Source: Pararhizobium capsulatum DSM 1112
GTDB lineage: Bacteria > Pseudomonadota > Alphaproteobacteria > Rhizobiales > Rhizobiaceae
Assembly: GCF_030814475.1 (NCBI RefSeq)
Contig: NZ_JAUSVF010000001.1
Coordinates: 4,257,501 to 4,270,161 of the forward strand
Direction: 5' to 3'
Length of the DNA: 12,661 nt
Shown here: one piece after another, positions 7,211 to 12,661 of the stretch
Position numbering within the stretch: position 1 is the first letter of the stretch
How the letters are laid out: every line of letters begins with the position of its first letter
Position numbers and translations under genes: made by a program
Notes under the pieces: model-generated
Databases searched by the model: none
What the model was told of the DNA's origin: nothing
Seen by the model: only the letters and a program-made list of their open reading frames with translations

Positions 7211-7466
7211 GCTGCGATTCCCAGACGGATGAACCCTTCAGCGCCTCGGCAGGAGCTTCTTCTTATATATTGCGCCGCCGGCGTGTCACGGAGTGATTAA
7301 AATACCCAGGGTTGAAAAATCAAAAACTGCAGCAAATAAAGTACCGCTGTTAATCAATTTTGTAAAATAAAAAACGCGCGACGCCGAGGTATCATTGCGA
7401 CGGAGTGGCACCATTGTAAATTACGCGACCAGAATATCTTCGTGACTTACTTTTTAAAATCTACCG
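7211..7466. other. AT-rich intergenic region between divergent small genes
   Basis: This stretch is clearly richer in A+T than its surroundings, with A-runs around 7311-7375. It separates the minus-strand zinc-ribbon gene from the plus-strand 57-codon ORF and probably carries promoters for both. TATAAG on the minus strand (about 7262-7267) is the best single hexamer; I could not pair it with a convincing -35. No coding frame, tRNA or repeat was found. Confidence 0.45.
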
Positions 7467-7640
7467 ATGACACCTTTTTCTGTATTCGAAACGCTCTACG
7501 CGGTCATTGCATTCGCTTGCGTGTATTATACTTTCGCAGAGGGTCAAAACACGCGCGCCAGATGGGATCGCTCGCGTCCGCTCGGTCTGTTGATTTGTGT
7601 GTTCTGGCCCGTCCTGATCCTGCTTCTTCTTATCCCGTAG
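7467..7640 (+). CDS. Small two-helix membrane protein (57 aa), hypothetical
   Basis: The ORF encodes MTPFSVFETLYAVIAFACVYY, giving a first hydrophobic segment at about residues 5-23. A polar, Arg-rich loop follows (EGQNTRARWDRSRP, 25-38), then a strongly hydrophobic second segment (about 39-56) ending Ile-Pro. The basic loop between two helices predicts a hairpin in the inner membrane with the loop in the cytoplasm. An in-frame TAA lies 12 nt before the ATG, so this is the only ATG start. No Shine-Dalgarno sequence is visible, which lowers confidence. The stop is 34 bp from the stop of the convergent META-MliC gene. The family is not recognised. The overlapping minus-strand frames have no membrane or domain signature. 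Confidence 0.5.
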   Translation: MTPFSVFETLYAVIAFACVYYTFAEGQNTRARWDRSRPLGLLICVFWPVLILLLLIP

Positions 7641-7674
7641 ACTGGCAAACGCCGCCCCACGCACGGATCGATGA

Positions 7675-8385
7675 TCACGGCGCACGAGTGCAGTCGATAC
7701 CCTTGTCGTCGACCCCATTGACCGCGTTGAAAAGGGTCGCGGCCTCTCCCTTGGTCCACCAGGTGTAATATCCCCCCATATATTTCGCGCCCGAACCGGA
7801 AACGACATTCGCTGCGACGACGACTGCGTCGCCAATCGACAGTTGCAGGAGGGAAATATTGCCCGAATTGATATATTCCGCCATCACGGGTTCACCGCCG
7901 CAGTCATAGCGCACCTCGGAACGGTCGATCGGAGCAGCCGGTATGCGCAGGACGAGATCGGCCAGGTTGTCGTGACGCATCATGCGAAGCGGCACGGTGT
8001 AGTCGGCGGCATACAATCGCAGCTCATCCCCCCGGAACTCATAGGAAAGTCCTTCCGACAGCGCCCGGAAGAATTTGGCTTCCTGATCCATGACGGCCGG
8101 CGGGCAGAGCTTGCGCGTTGCGGCAGCCGGAGCGAAACTGATCTGCAGCGACTTCACGGTGAATACGCCAGTATAGTTATTGCAGCCCGCCATGCCGGAA
8201 TAGGTCCCGTCGTCATGGATCTCGAGCGTTGTCTGCAGGTTGTCGATGACCCCGCCGGACTTGATGTCCTCCACAAGCCACGTGCCGACGAGTTCCTGAG
8301 GCGCCGTGCCGGCGGCCACGGTTTGCACCGTACCGGCTTCGATGAGCACGCAGGCACATCCCAGAAACAAGGCATATCGCAACAT
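7675..8385 (-). CDS. Secreted META domain-MliC fusion protein (putative C-type lysozyme inhibitor)
   Basis: The 236-residue protein has a signal sequence (hydrophobic about residues 4-24, likely cut near VAA-G) and then two domains. The META (HslJ-like) domain covers about 29-137 and shows GCNNYTG (67-73) and CPPAVMDQEAKFFRAL (94-109). The MliC domain covers about 155-236 and shows YDC (Cys162), SGSGAKY (196-202) and TWWTKGEAATL (208-218), with Cys232 as probable disulfide partner. The residues corresponding to the inhibitory Ser and Lys of known MliC proteins, 14 apart in those proteins, appear as Ser198 and Lys212. MliC proteins block host lysozyme in the periplasm; the META part is of uncertain role. 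The start at 8385 follows GGAGGAAAAAG, a near-ideal ribosome site, and excludes the longer frame to 8592. It diverges from dxr. Confidence 0.9.
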   Translation of the reverse strand: MLRYALFLGCACVLIEAGTVQTVAAGTAPQELVGTWLVEDIKSGGVIDNLQTTLEIHDDGTYSGMAGCNNYTGVFTVKSLQISFAPAAATRKLCPPAVMDQEAKFFRALSEGLSYEFRGDELRLYAADYTVPLRMMRHDNLADLVLRIPAAPIDRSEVRYDCGGEPVMAEYINSGNISLLQLSIGDAVVVAANVVSGSGAKYMGGYYTWWTKGEAATLFNAVNGVDDKGIDCTRAP

Positions 8386-8591
8386 CTTTTTCCTCCGACA
8401 AATCCGGCATCGATTTTTGGCAGCTCCCGTCACCGCGAAGCATGCACGCGCACATTCATACAGATCACCGCCAGGCATTTCCATGAAACTATGTGTCATT
8501 GACAGCCCCGAGGAACAGGCGTCCTTTCGGCCTCTTGTTGCAAGGGACATTCGACTGTAGAGCCTTTGCAAAACAAGTACGGGATTTGGCA
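8386..8591. promoter_or_regulatory. Divergent promoter region of the META-MliC gene and dxr
   Basis: These 206 bp should hold promoters for both flanking genes. On the plus strand TTGACA occurs at 8499-8504, but 17 bp on is only TCCTTT, so it is a weak candidate for dxr. A 25-codon frame from the ATG at 8483 to about 8560 looks like chance. No operator-like palindrome was seen. Confidence 0.3.
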
Positions 8592-9785
8592 ATGATATCG
8601 GGCGCCGGGAAAAAGCGACGCATCACCATTCTGGGCTCGACCGGATCGATCGGAAGCAACACGCTCGATGTCGTCACCCAGCTTGGCGGGCGTGAGGCCT
8701 TCGAGGTTGCGGCCCTGACCGGCAGTGGCAACATCGCCCTTCTGGCCGAGCAGGCAAAGGTAAGCGGCGCTGAACTCGCCGTCACCGCCGATGAAGGCCG
8801 ATACCACGATCTGAAATCCGCGCTGGCAGGAACCGGCATCGAAATCGCAGCCGGCCGCAGCGGCCTGATCGAAGCGGCGGAGCGCGAGGCTGCCTGGGTG
8901 ATGGCGGCCATTGTCGGCACGGCCGGGCTGGCACCCACACTGACTGCTGCCCGTCGTGGCGCAGATATCGCCCTTGCCAACAAGGAGTGCCTGGTTTCCG
9001 CCGGCGATCTGTTCGTCTCCGCCGTCCATGCCGGTGGTGGCCGGCTGATTCCCGTCGACAGCGAACACAGCGCCATCTTCCAGTCGCTGGAGGATGATCA
9101 GCGCCACGCCGTCGAGCGTATCGTGCTTACAGCGTCTGGTGGCCCGTTCCGCACCTGGACGCGGGAACGCATGGCGGGTGTCACGGCCGAGATAGCCCGC
9201 GCCCATCCCAACTGGTCGATGGGTCTCAAGATCTCGATCGGCAGCGCCTCCATGTTCAACAAGGCACTGGAGATGATCGAGGCGCAGCACCTCTTCGACG
9301 TGCGTCCGGATCAGATCGAGGTGGTCGTGCATCCGCAGTCGATCATCCATTCGATGGTCGGTTACCGGGACGGCTCGGTCATCGCCCAGCTCGGCTGCCC
9401 GGACATGCGCACCGCCATCGGCTATGCGCTGACCTATCCCGATCGACCGAAACTCAATGTCGACCGGCTCGATTTTGCCAAGCTCGCCCGCCTCGATTTC
9501 GAAGCGCCCGACGAGGAACGTTTCCCGGCGCTGCGCCTTGCCCGCGCCGCCATGCAGCGCGGCGGCCTTCAGGGCGCGATCATGAATGCCGCGGAAGAAA
9601 CCGCCTTCCACGCCTTCATCGCCGGCCGCATCGGTTTTCTCGATATGGCCGACATCGCCGAGGCGGTCATGGACCGGCTCGTGTCCGTTCCCGCAGCAGC
9701 CGGCATGGACGATGTTTTTGCAGCCGACGAGGCGGCACGCGCCGAAGCGGGCGATGTCATCGCAGCAAAGGAAAAGGCGGCCTGA
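8592..9785 (+). CDS. dxr: 1-deoxy-D-xylulose 5-phosphate reductoisomerase
   Basis: Dxr (IspC) carries out the NADPH-dependent rearrangement and reduction of DXP to 2-C-methyl-D-erythritol 4-phosphate, the committed step of MEP isoprenoid synthesis, in the cytoplasm. The 397-residue length matches the family (E. coli 398). The N-terminal NADPH motif is GSTGSIG (15-21), followed by ANKE (129-132). The metal-binding PVDSEH gives Asp156 and Glu158, with Glu227 in NKALE as the third ligand. Substrate-loop motifs are SGGPF (182-186), HPNWSMGLKISIGSASMFNK (205-224) and VVVHPQSIIHSM (244-255). The start at 8592 leaves the usual short basic lead-in before the motif; the frame from 8493 adds 33 unlikely residues. 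The ribosome site is weak (GGGAT, 8 nt away). It stands alone, outside the uppS-cdsA cluster where many Proteobacteria keep dxr. Confidence 0.97.
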   Translation: MISGAGKKRRITILGSTGSIGSNTLDVVTQLGGREAFEVAALTGSGNIALLAEQAKVSGAELAVTADEGRYHDLKSALAGTGIEIAAGRSGLIEAAEREAAWVMAAIVGTAGLAPTLTAARRGADIALANKECLVSAGDLFVSAVHAGGGRLIPVDSEHSAIFQSLEDDQRHAVERIVLTASGGPFRTWTRERMAGVTAEIARAHPNWSMGLKISIGSASMFNKALEMIEAQHLFDVRPDQIEVVVHPQSIIHSMVGYRDGSVIAQLGCPDMRTAIGYALTYPDRPKLNVDRLDFAKLARLDFEAPDEERFPALRLARAAMQRGGLQGAIMNAAEETAFHAFIAGRIGFLDMADIAEAVMDRLVSVPAAAGMDDVFAADEAARAEAGDVIAAKEKAA

Positions 9786-9809
9786 ACAGGCACGCGCCAA
9801 GTCCGGCTC

Positions 9810-10259
9810 TCAGACAGCGTCCCGGTTCGGTTCCCGCAACGCCCCTTCTCGCCTCCAGCACACCACAGCGAATACAGCCGCATTCTGTTGAGGCATGTTA
9901 AGAGGCGCGCTCGTCAGCGTCAGGCTGTCGCCGGACAGCTCGCAGTACCTGATCTGTTCGCTCCCGACCCAAGGTTCGAACCAGGCGATATCAACCACGG
10001 TAACAAGCCGGTTGGGCGGCTCCACCCTATAGCGCCCCGAGTAAGCCAGCATCGAACGGTAAGCCACTGCTTCTGCGGCTTCAGTCTTGGGATGGGATCG
10101 ACCGTCAGGTGTAATCAAGGCAAACATCCGCCCTTCGGGGTCGAACATCACCGTTCCGGAGGGACGTTCGCCCCAAGGCTGCGTCCTCAAGCCTGTTGCG
10201 CAGTCCTCCATGTGAAAGGACTCGATGATCCAGATACCGACCAAATCCTCAGCGCGCAT
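9810..10259 (-). CDS. Lipocalin-like domain protein
   Basis: The 149-residue product resembles the bacterial lipocalin-like (Lipocalin_5) family of small cytoplasmic beta-barrel proteins of unknown ligand. Typical features are the N-terminal DLVGIWIIESF (residues 5-15), the block PSGTVMFDPEGRMFALIT (33-50), YSGRYRVE (73-80) and the late RYCELSGDSLTLTSAP (103-118). There is no signal peptide or lipobox. No strong Shine-Dalgarno site is seen before the ATG at 10259, but the frame starts exactly where family members start, two to four residues before the LVGxW motif. The gene converges on dxr with 24 bp between stops. Upstream it is separated from hemA, on the same strand, by a terminator hairpin, so it probably has its own promoter in 10260-10350. 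Confidence 0.8.
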   Translation of the reverse strand: MRAEDLVGIWIIESFHMEDCATGLRTQPWGERPSGTVMFDPEGRMFALITPDGRSHPKTEAAEAVAYRSMLAYSGRYRVEPPNRLVTVVDIAWFEPWVGSEQIRYCELSGDSLTLTSAPLNMPQQNAAVFAVVCWRREGALREPNRDAV

Positions 10260-10353
10260 CTCGTGGCCCGCTCGTTTGCCATCAAAGCGAATGCTTCAAT
10301 GTTTTCGCAGGCAATATAACAGTCCGAAAGAAAACGACGCCGTTAAAAACGCG

Positions 10354-10380
10354 AAAGGCCGCCTGAAACAGACGGCTTTT
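10354..10380. terminator. Rho-independent terminator downstream of hemA (bidirectional form)
   Basis: GCCGCCTG (10358-10365), the loop AAA and CAGACGGC (10369-10376) form a stem with one C-A mismatch. Flanking AAA and TTTT extend it. Read on the minus strand it begins about 25 bp past the hemA stop and is followed by CCTTTCGCGTTTTT. On the plus strand it is followed by TTTTCTT. The likely job is to end hemA transcription before the lipocalin-like gene. Confidence 0.75.
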
Positions 10381-10401
10381 CTTCAATCTATTTCGCTAAG
10401 C

Positions 10402-11619
10402 TCAAGCGACAGCCCGTGCCAGGGCGCAACGGGACCAGAGCTGGTGCAGCGCACCGACCAGATGGTCGATATCGGCGTCACTGTGCAGCGGCGTCGGCGT
10501 GATGCGCAGACGCTCGGTCTTCTTCGGCACCGTCGGATAATTGATCGGCTGGACGTAGACGCCGCAATTGTCGAGCAGCAGATCCGAGATCCACTTGCAC
10601 TTGGCCGCATCGCCGACCATGACCGGCACGATATGGCTCGGATTGGCCATGTGCGGAATGCCGGCCTTGTCGAGCAGATTGCGCAGGCGGCGAACACGCT
10701 CCTGATGGGCGAAGCGTTCGACCTGGCTTTCCTTCAGGTGTCGGATCGAGGCAACAGCGCCAGCGGCCAGCGCCGGCGGCAGCGCCGTCGTGAAGATGAA
10801 ACCCGACGCAAACGACCGGATGAAATCGCACAGCGCCGCAGACGCAGCGATATAGCCGCCCATCACGCCAAAGGCCTTGCCAAGCGTGCCTTCAATTACC
10901 GTCAGGCGATGCATCAGGCCTTCGCGTTCGGCAATGCCGCCGCCACGCGGGCCATACATGCCAACGGCATGGACTTCATCGAGATAGGTCATCGCGCCGT
11001 ATTTGTCGGCGACATCACAGATGTCCTTGATAGGCGCGATATCGCCGTCCATCGAATAGACGCTCTCAAAAGCAACGATTTTTGGCGCACGCGGATCGGC
11101 GGCAGCCAGCTTCGCTTCCAGGTCGGCGACAGAATTGTGCTTGAAGATCACACGTTCGCACTTGGAATGGCGGATCCCCTCGATCATCGAAGCGTGATTC
11201 CCGGCGTCAGAGAAGACGATCACACCGGGAATCTTCGAACAGAGCGTTCCAAGTGCTGCCCAGTTCGACACATAGCCGGACGTAAACAAAAGCGCCGATT
11301 CCTTGCCGTGCAGGTCGGCAAGCTCGCGCTCCAGAAGAACGTGGTAGTGATTGGTACCGGAAATATTGCGGGTGCCACCGGCACCGGCGCCACATTCGTC
11401 GATGGCGCGCTTCATCGCCTCGGTCACCTTGGGATGCTGCCCCATGCCGAGATAGTCGTTGGAACACCAGACGGTTACGTCCTGCTTTTCGCCTTGGGCA
11501 TTGTAGCGGATCGCCTTGGGGAACTGCCCGCGCTGGCGCTCCAGATCGGCGAAAACGCGGTAGCGGCCTTCCTGATGCAGGCCGGCGATCTCGCCTTTGA
11601 AGAAATTTTCGAAATCCAT
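10402..11619 (-). CDS. hemA: 5-aminolevulinate synthase (ALAS, C4 pathway)
   Basis: HemA condenses glycine and succinyl-CoA to 5-aminolevulinate, the first step of heme and corrinoid synthesis in Alphaproteobacteria, using PLP in the cytoplasm. The 405-residue length is normal. Signature blocks are [10 protein letters not shown] (51-60), the glycine-rich [17 protein letters not shown] (77-93), [12 protein letters not shown] (186-197), [13 protein letters not shown] (214-226) and [12 protein letters not shown] (245-256). The PLP lysine is Lys248, the same number as in the well-studied Rhodobacter enzyme. The start at 11619 (MDFENFF) is chosen because GGAG lies 6 nt upstream and rhizobial ALAS proteins begin this way; in-frame ATGs at 11622 and 11655 are less likely. 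Transcription is probably influenced by oxygen through a FixK/FNR-type box at 11763-11776, and the gene ends in a terminator at 10354-10380. Confidence 0.97.
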   Translation of the reverse strand: MDFENFFKGEIAGLHQEGRYRVFADLERQRGQFPKAIRYNAQGEKQDVTVWCSNDYLGMGQHPKVTEAMKRAIDECGAGAGGTRNISGTNHYHVLLERELADLHGKESALLFTSGYVSNWAALGTLCSKIPGVIVFSDAGNHASMIEGIRHSKCERVIFKHNSVADLEAKLAAADPRAPKIVAFESVYSMDGDIAPIKDICDVADKYGAMTYLDEVHAVGMYGPRGGGIAEREGLMHRLTVIEGTLGKAFGVMGGYIAASAALCDFIRSFASGFIFTTALPPALAAGAVASIRHLKESQVERFAHQERVRRLRNLLDKAGIPHMANPSHIVPVMVGDAAKCKWISDLLLDNCGVYVQPINYPTVPKKTERLRITPTPLHSDADIDHLVGALHQLWSRCALARAVA

Positions 11620-11678
11620 CATCGTCTCCAGAACCAGGGCGTCTTTTTGATTCAAACAACCCTGTCGTCAACCCAAAA

Positions 11679-11712
11679 GGGCCGCTACCAGGCCGCCTGC
11701 GGCAAAAGGCCC
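11679..11712 (-). promoter_or_regulatory. GC-rich hairpin region in the hemA leader
   Basis: On the hemA strand GGGCC (11712-11708) can pair with GGCCC (11683-11679), enclosing a smaller GCCGC-AG-GCGGC hairpin. A competing GGCC-7 nt-GGCC hairpin is also possible. The 3' arm is followed by TTTT. If transcription starts near 11728, this lies in an untranslated leader of about 110 nt and would look like an attenuator. This is inference from base-pairing only. Confidence 0.3.
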
Positions 11713-11762
11713 GTAGTTTTGAACCATTCCAGACTATTTTGCCGGTTTCAATCCAGCAATCC

Positions 11763-11776
11763 TTGATTTCGATCAA
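11763..11776. promoter_or_regulatory. FixK/FnrN-type (FNR) box upstream of hemA
   Basis: TTGAT-TTCG-ATCAA matches the FNR/FixK consensus TTGAT-N4-ATCAA exactly, and the symmetry extends one base pair further on each side. It is centred about 150 bp upstream of the hemA ATG. An activator at -41.5 would put the transcription start near 11728, where AATAGT/TAGTCT could act as a loose -10. FixK- or FnrN-dependent hemA expression under low oxygen is known in rhizobia, so the assignment is natural. Confidence 0.75.
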
Positions 11777-11849
11777 GCCGCGCAAAAAATCATCTGTTTC
11801 GCCGAAAAAATCAGCAATGGGATTTCGCCGCGTTTGGCTTGTCACGCAG

Positions 11850-11873
11850 GGAACAGACCTTTCAGCTTGCGTT
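11850..11873 (+). promoter_or_regulatory. Weak ECF (RpoE2-like) promoter candidate
   Basis: GGAAC (11850-11854) is followed after 15 bp by CGTT (11870-11873). The general stress sigma factor of Rhizobiales recognises GGAAC-N16-17-CGTT, so the spacing is one short. It lies about 180 bp before the glycine-zipper lipoprotein gene, a type of gene often under stress control. It is recorded as a possibility only; the rest of 11777-12051 shows no clear signal. Confidence 0.2.
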
Positions 11874-12051
11874 CAGCATCAATGGCCTTCTCTTGTTTCG
11901 GAAGGAAACTTGTAGTCTGTCTGTAGACTTTCTCCAGCAGCGATTTATCCTTCATGCTTGCAAGCTTACAGGAATGGAACCCAAGGGTTTCTTCCTCCCC
12001 GGGGGTAAGGATGGACGCGAAACGTCGCGCCTCCTTTTATTGGAGACTGAA

Positions 12052-12309
12052 ATGAAGAAAACCATTGCTCTTGTTTTGATTGCCTTGGCTGCCACAAGCT
12101 GCACGCAGACCGAAAAGGGCGCCGGCATCGGCGCAGTCTCCGGCGCCATCATCGGCGGCGCGATCACCGGCGACGTCCGCGGTGCCGCCGTCGGTGCCGC
12201 TATCGGCGGTGTTTCCGGCGCCGTCATCGGCCATGTCACCGAACAGCCCGGCCAGTGCTATTACCGCGACCGCTATGGCCGCCGCTATATCGATAGCTGC
12301 CCGCGTTGA
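12052..12309 (+). CDS. Glycine-zipper lipoprotein (OsmB/YMGG-like)
   Basis: The 85-residue precursor has a lipoprotein signal (MKKTIALVLIALAATSC) with the lipobox Cys at 17, so the mature protein should be lipid-anchored in the envelope. Residues 23-60 form a glycine-zipper hairpin of repeated GxxxG motifs (GAGIGAVSGAIIGGAITG, then GAAVGAAIGGVSGAVIG), the pattern of two packed membrane-inserting helices. The short tail is Tyr/Arg-rich with Cys69 and Cys83 as a possible disulfide. The start at 12052 has GGAG 6 nt upstream and begins the signal peptide; the frame upstream to 11839 is not protein-like. Related proteins (OsmB, Gly-zipper 2TM) are linked to osmotic or envelope stress. It is monocistronic, with a terminator at 12341-12366. 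Confidence 0.88.
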   Translation: MKKTIALVLIALAATSCTQTEKGAGIGAVSGAIIGGAITGDVRGAAVGAAIGGVSGAVIGHVTEQPGQCYYRDRYGRRYIDSCPR

Positions 12310-12340
12310 TCTCGCACCATTCTTAACGATTGAACCCCTG

Positions 12341-12366
12341 AAACCCCGGCTCCGGTCGGGGTTTTT
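12341..12366 (+). terminator. Rho-independent terminator of the glycine-zipper lipoprotein gene
   Basis: AAACCCCG (12341-12348) pairs perfectly with CGGGGTTT (12357-12364) around an 8-nt loop. The T-run continues to 12366 and is followed by GCTTTTT. It lies about 30 bp past the stop codon, a textbook position. Confidence 0.92.
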
Positions 12367-12386
12367 GCTTTTTGGCCGATAGACCG

Positions 12387-12494
12387 CCCCACCCTCTACG
12401 TCATCCCCGGCCTCGTGCCGAGGATCTTCCAGATTGTCCTCACATGCGGAGAGGCTGGAAGATGCTCGGGACAGGCCCGAGCATGACGGTGGGG
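12387..12494. repeat. Pair of inverted REP-like palindromes
   Basis: Two similar units face each other. The left unit contains the hairpin ATCCCCGGC-CTCGT-GCCGAGGAT (12403-12425, one mismatch). The right unit contains ATGCTCGGG-ACAGG-CCCGAGCAT (12462-12484, perfect). The outer ends CCCCACC (12387) and GGTGGGG (12488-12494) and the inner CTTCCAG/CTGGAAG also pair, so the whole 108 bp can fold into one long imperfect stem. The GTCAT-CCTCGG-type core resembles, from memory, a dispersed alphaproteobacterial repeat. No coding function is assigned; the minus-strand ORF starting at 12646 runs into it and is probably spurious. Confidence 0.75.
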
Positions 12495-12625
12495 AGGCTT
12501 CCGGCCGGGGTTTCTGTTTCTTCGAGGTCACAGCCTGTGTCGCTTTTTGATAAAATGACCTTCGCGGCTTCATGAATCCGGCTGAGGTGTGTAGGGTCTG
12601 CCATTAACAAAGGGAGAACCTTGTC

Positions 12626-12661
12626 ATGCAATGGTGCACCTGCCATGACGGCGGGCCTGTG
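12626..12661 (+). CDS. Possible start of a gene running off the right edge
   Basis: An ATG at 12626 is preceded by GGGAG with a 9-nt spacer and opens a frame beginning MQWCTCHDGGPV that has no stop before the window ends. Twelve codons are too few to name a family. The CxC pair hints at a metal site but may be chance. A TGATAAAAT stretch at 12547-12555 could be part of a promoter. Confidence 0.22.
   Translation, partial: MQWCTCHDGGPV

Noticed and set aside
8483..8560. 25-codon plus-strand frame as a leader peptide for dxr
   Set aside because: There is no ribosome site and no run of regulatory codons or following attenuator; it probably arises by chance.
8496..9800. 434-codon minus-strand ORF opposite dxr
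   Set aside because: It covers dxr almost exactly in antisense, its translation has no family features, and dxr motifs on the plus strand are complete.
10225..11766. 513-codon plus-strand ORF opposite hemA
   Set aside because: It is antisense to a full-length ALAS and spans its terminator, promoter and box. It is a composition artefact even though it is the longest closed ORF.
12440..12646. 68-codon minus-strand ORF near the right edge
   Set aside because: It has no ribosome site, and its C-terminal third is encoded by the REP-like repeat.

Overview
The window looks like a chromosomal housekeeping stretch from a member of the Rhizobiales, most likely Rhizobiaceae (Rhizobium/Agrobacterium/Sinorhizobium type). 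The evidence is the high GC of the coding regions, a C4-type 5-aminolevulinate synthase (hemA) instead of the glutamate-tRNA route, a FixK/FnrN-type box in front of it, a full-length cobalamin-dependent methionine synthase, and short palindromic intergenic repeats of a kind I remember from rhizobial genomes. This placement comes from memory of the families; no search was run.

Layout, left to right. Positions 1-2716 (minus strand) hold the N-terminal 905 codons of metH, cut by the left edge. A perfect 20-bp palindrome lies in its promoter region. Positions 2861-5633 (minus) hold a likely three-gene sugar operon, read in the order ROK-family sugar kinase, UPF0303 protein, AGE-family epimerase/isomerase. 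A cluster of hairpin repeats sits between the first two genes. A tRNA-Arg(CCU) gene on the plus strand follows at 5886-5962.

Positions 5963-7674 are sparsely coding. They hold a 41-codon membrane ORF (minus), a VanZ-like membrane protein (plus), a 60-residue zinc-ribbon protein (minus) and a 57-codon two-helix membrane ORF (plus). Two of these small ORFs are under 60 codons and easy to miss. Next come a secreted META-MliC fusion protein (minus, 7675-8385), dxr (plus, 8592-9785), a lipocalin-like protein (minus, 9810-10259), a terminator hairpin, and hemA (minus, 10402-11619) with its FixK/FNR-type box. A glycine-zipper lipoprotein (plus, 12052-12309) with a clear terminator follows. The window ends in a pair of inverted REP-like hairpins and the possible start of another gene.

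How the genes fit together. metH (methionine/SAM cycle), dxr (MEP isoprenoid pathway) and hemA (tetrapyrrole synthesis) are separately transcribed core metabolic genes. MetH consumes cobalamin, and hemA supplies ALA, the precursor of both heme and the corrin ring. The kinase/isomerase pair could convert a free hexose such as mannose into fructose and then fructose 6-phosphate. The META-MliC protein and the glycine-zipper lipoprotein are envelope functions.

I found no mobile element, CRISPR array, phage gene or defence system. I see no convincing undescribed multi-gene system. The points most worth following are the metH operator-like palindrome, the hemA box and leader structure, the unannotated small membrane ORFs, the META-MliC fusion and the uncharacterised member of the sugar operon.
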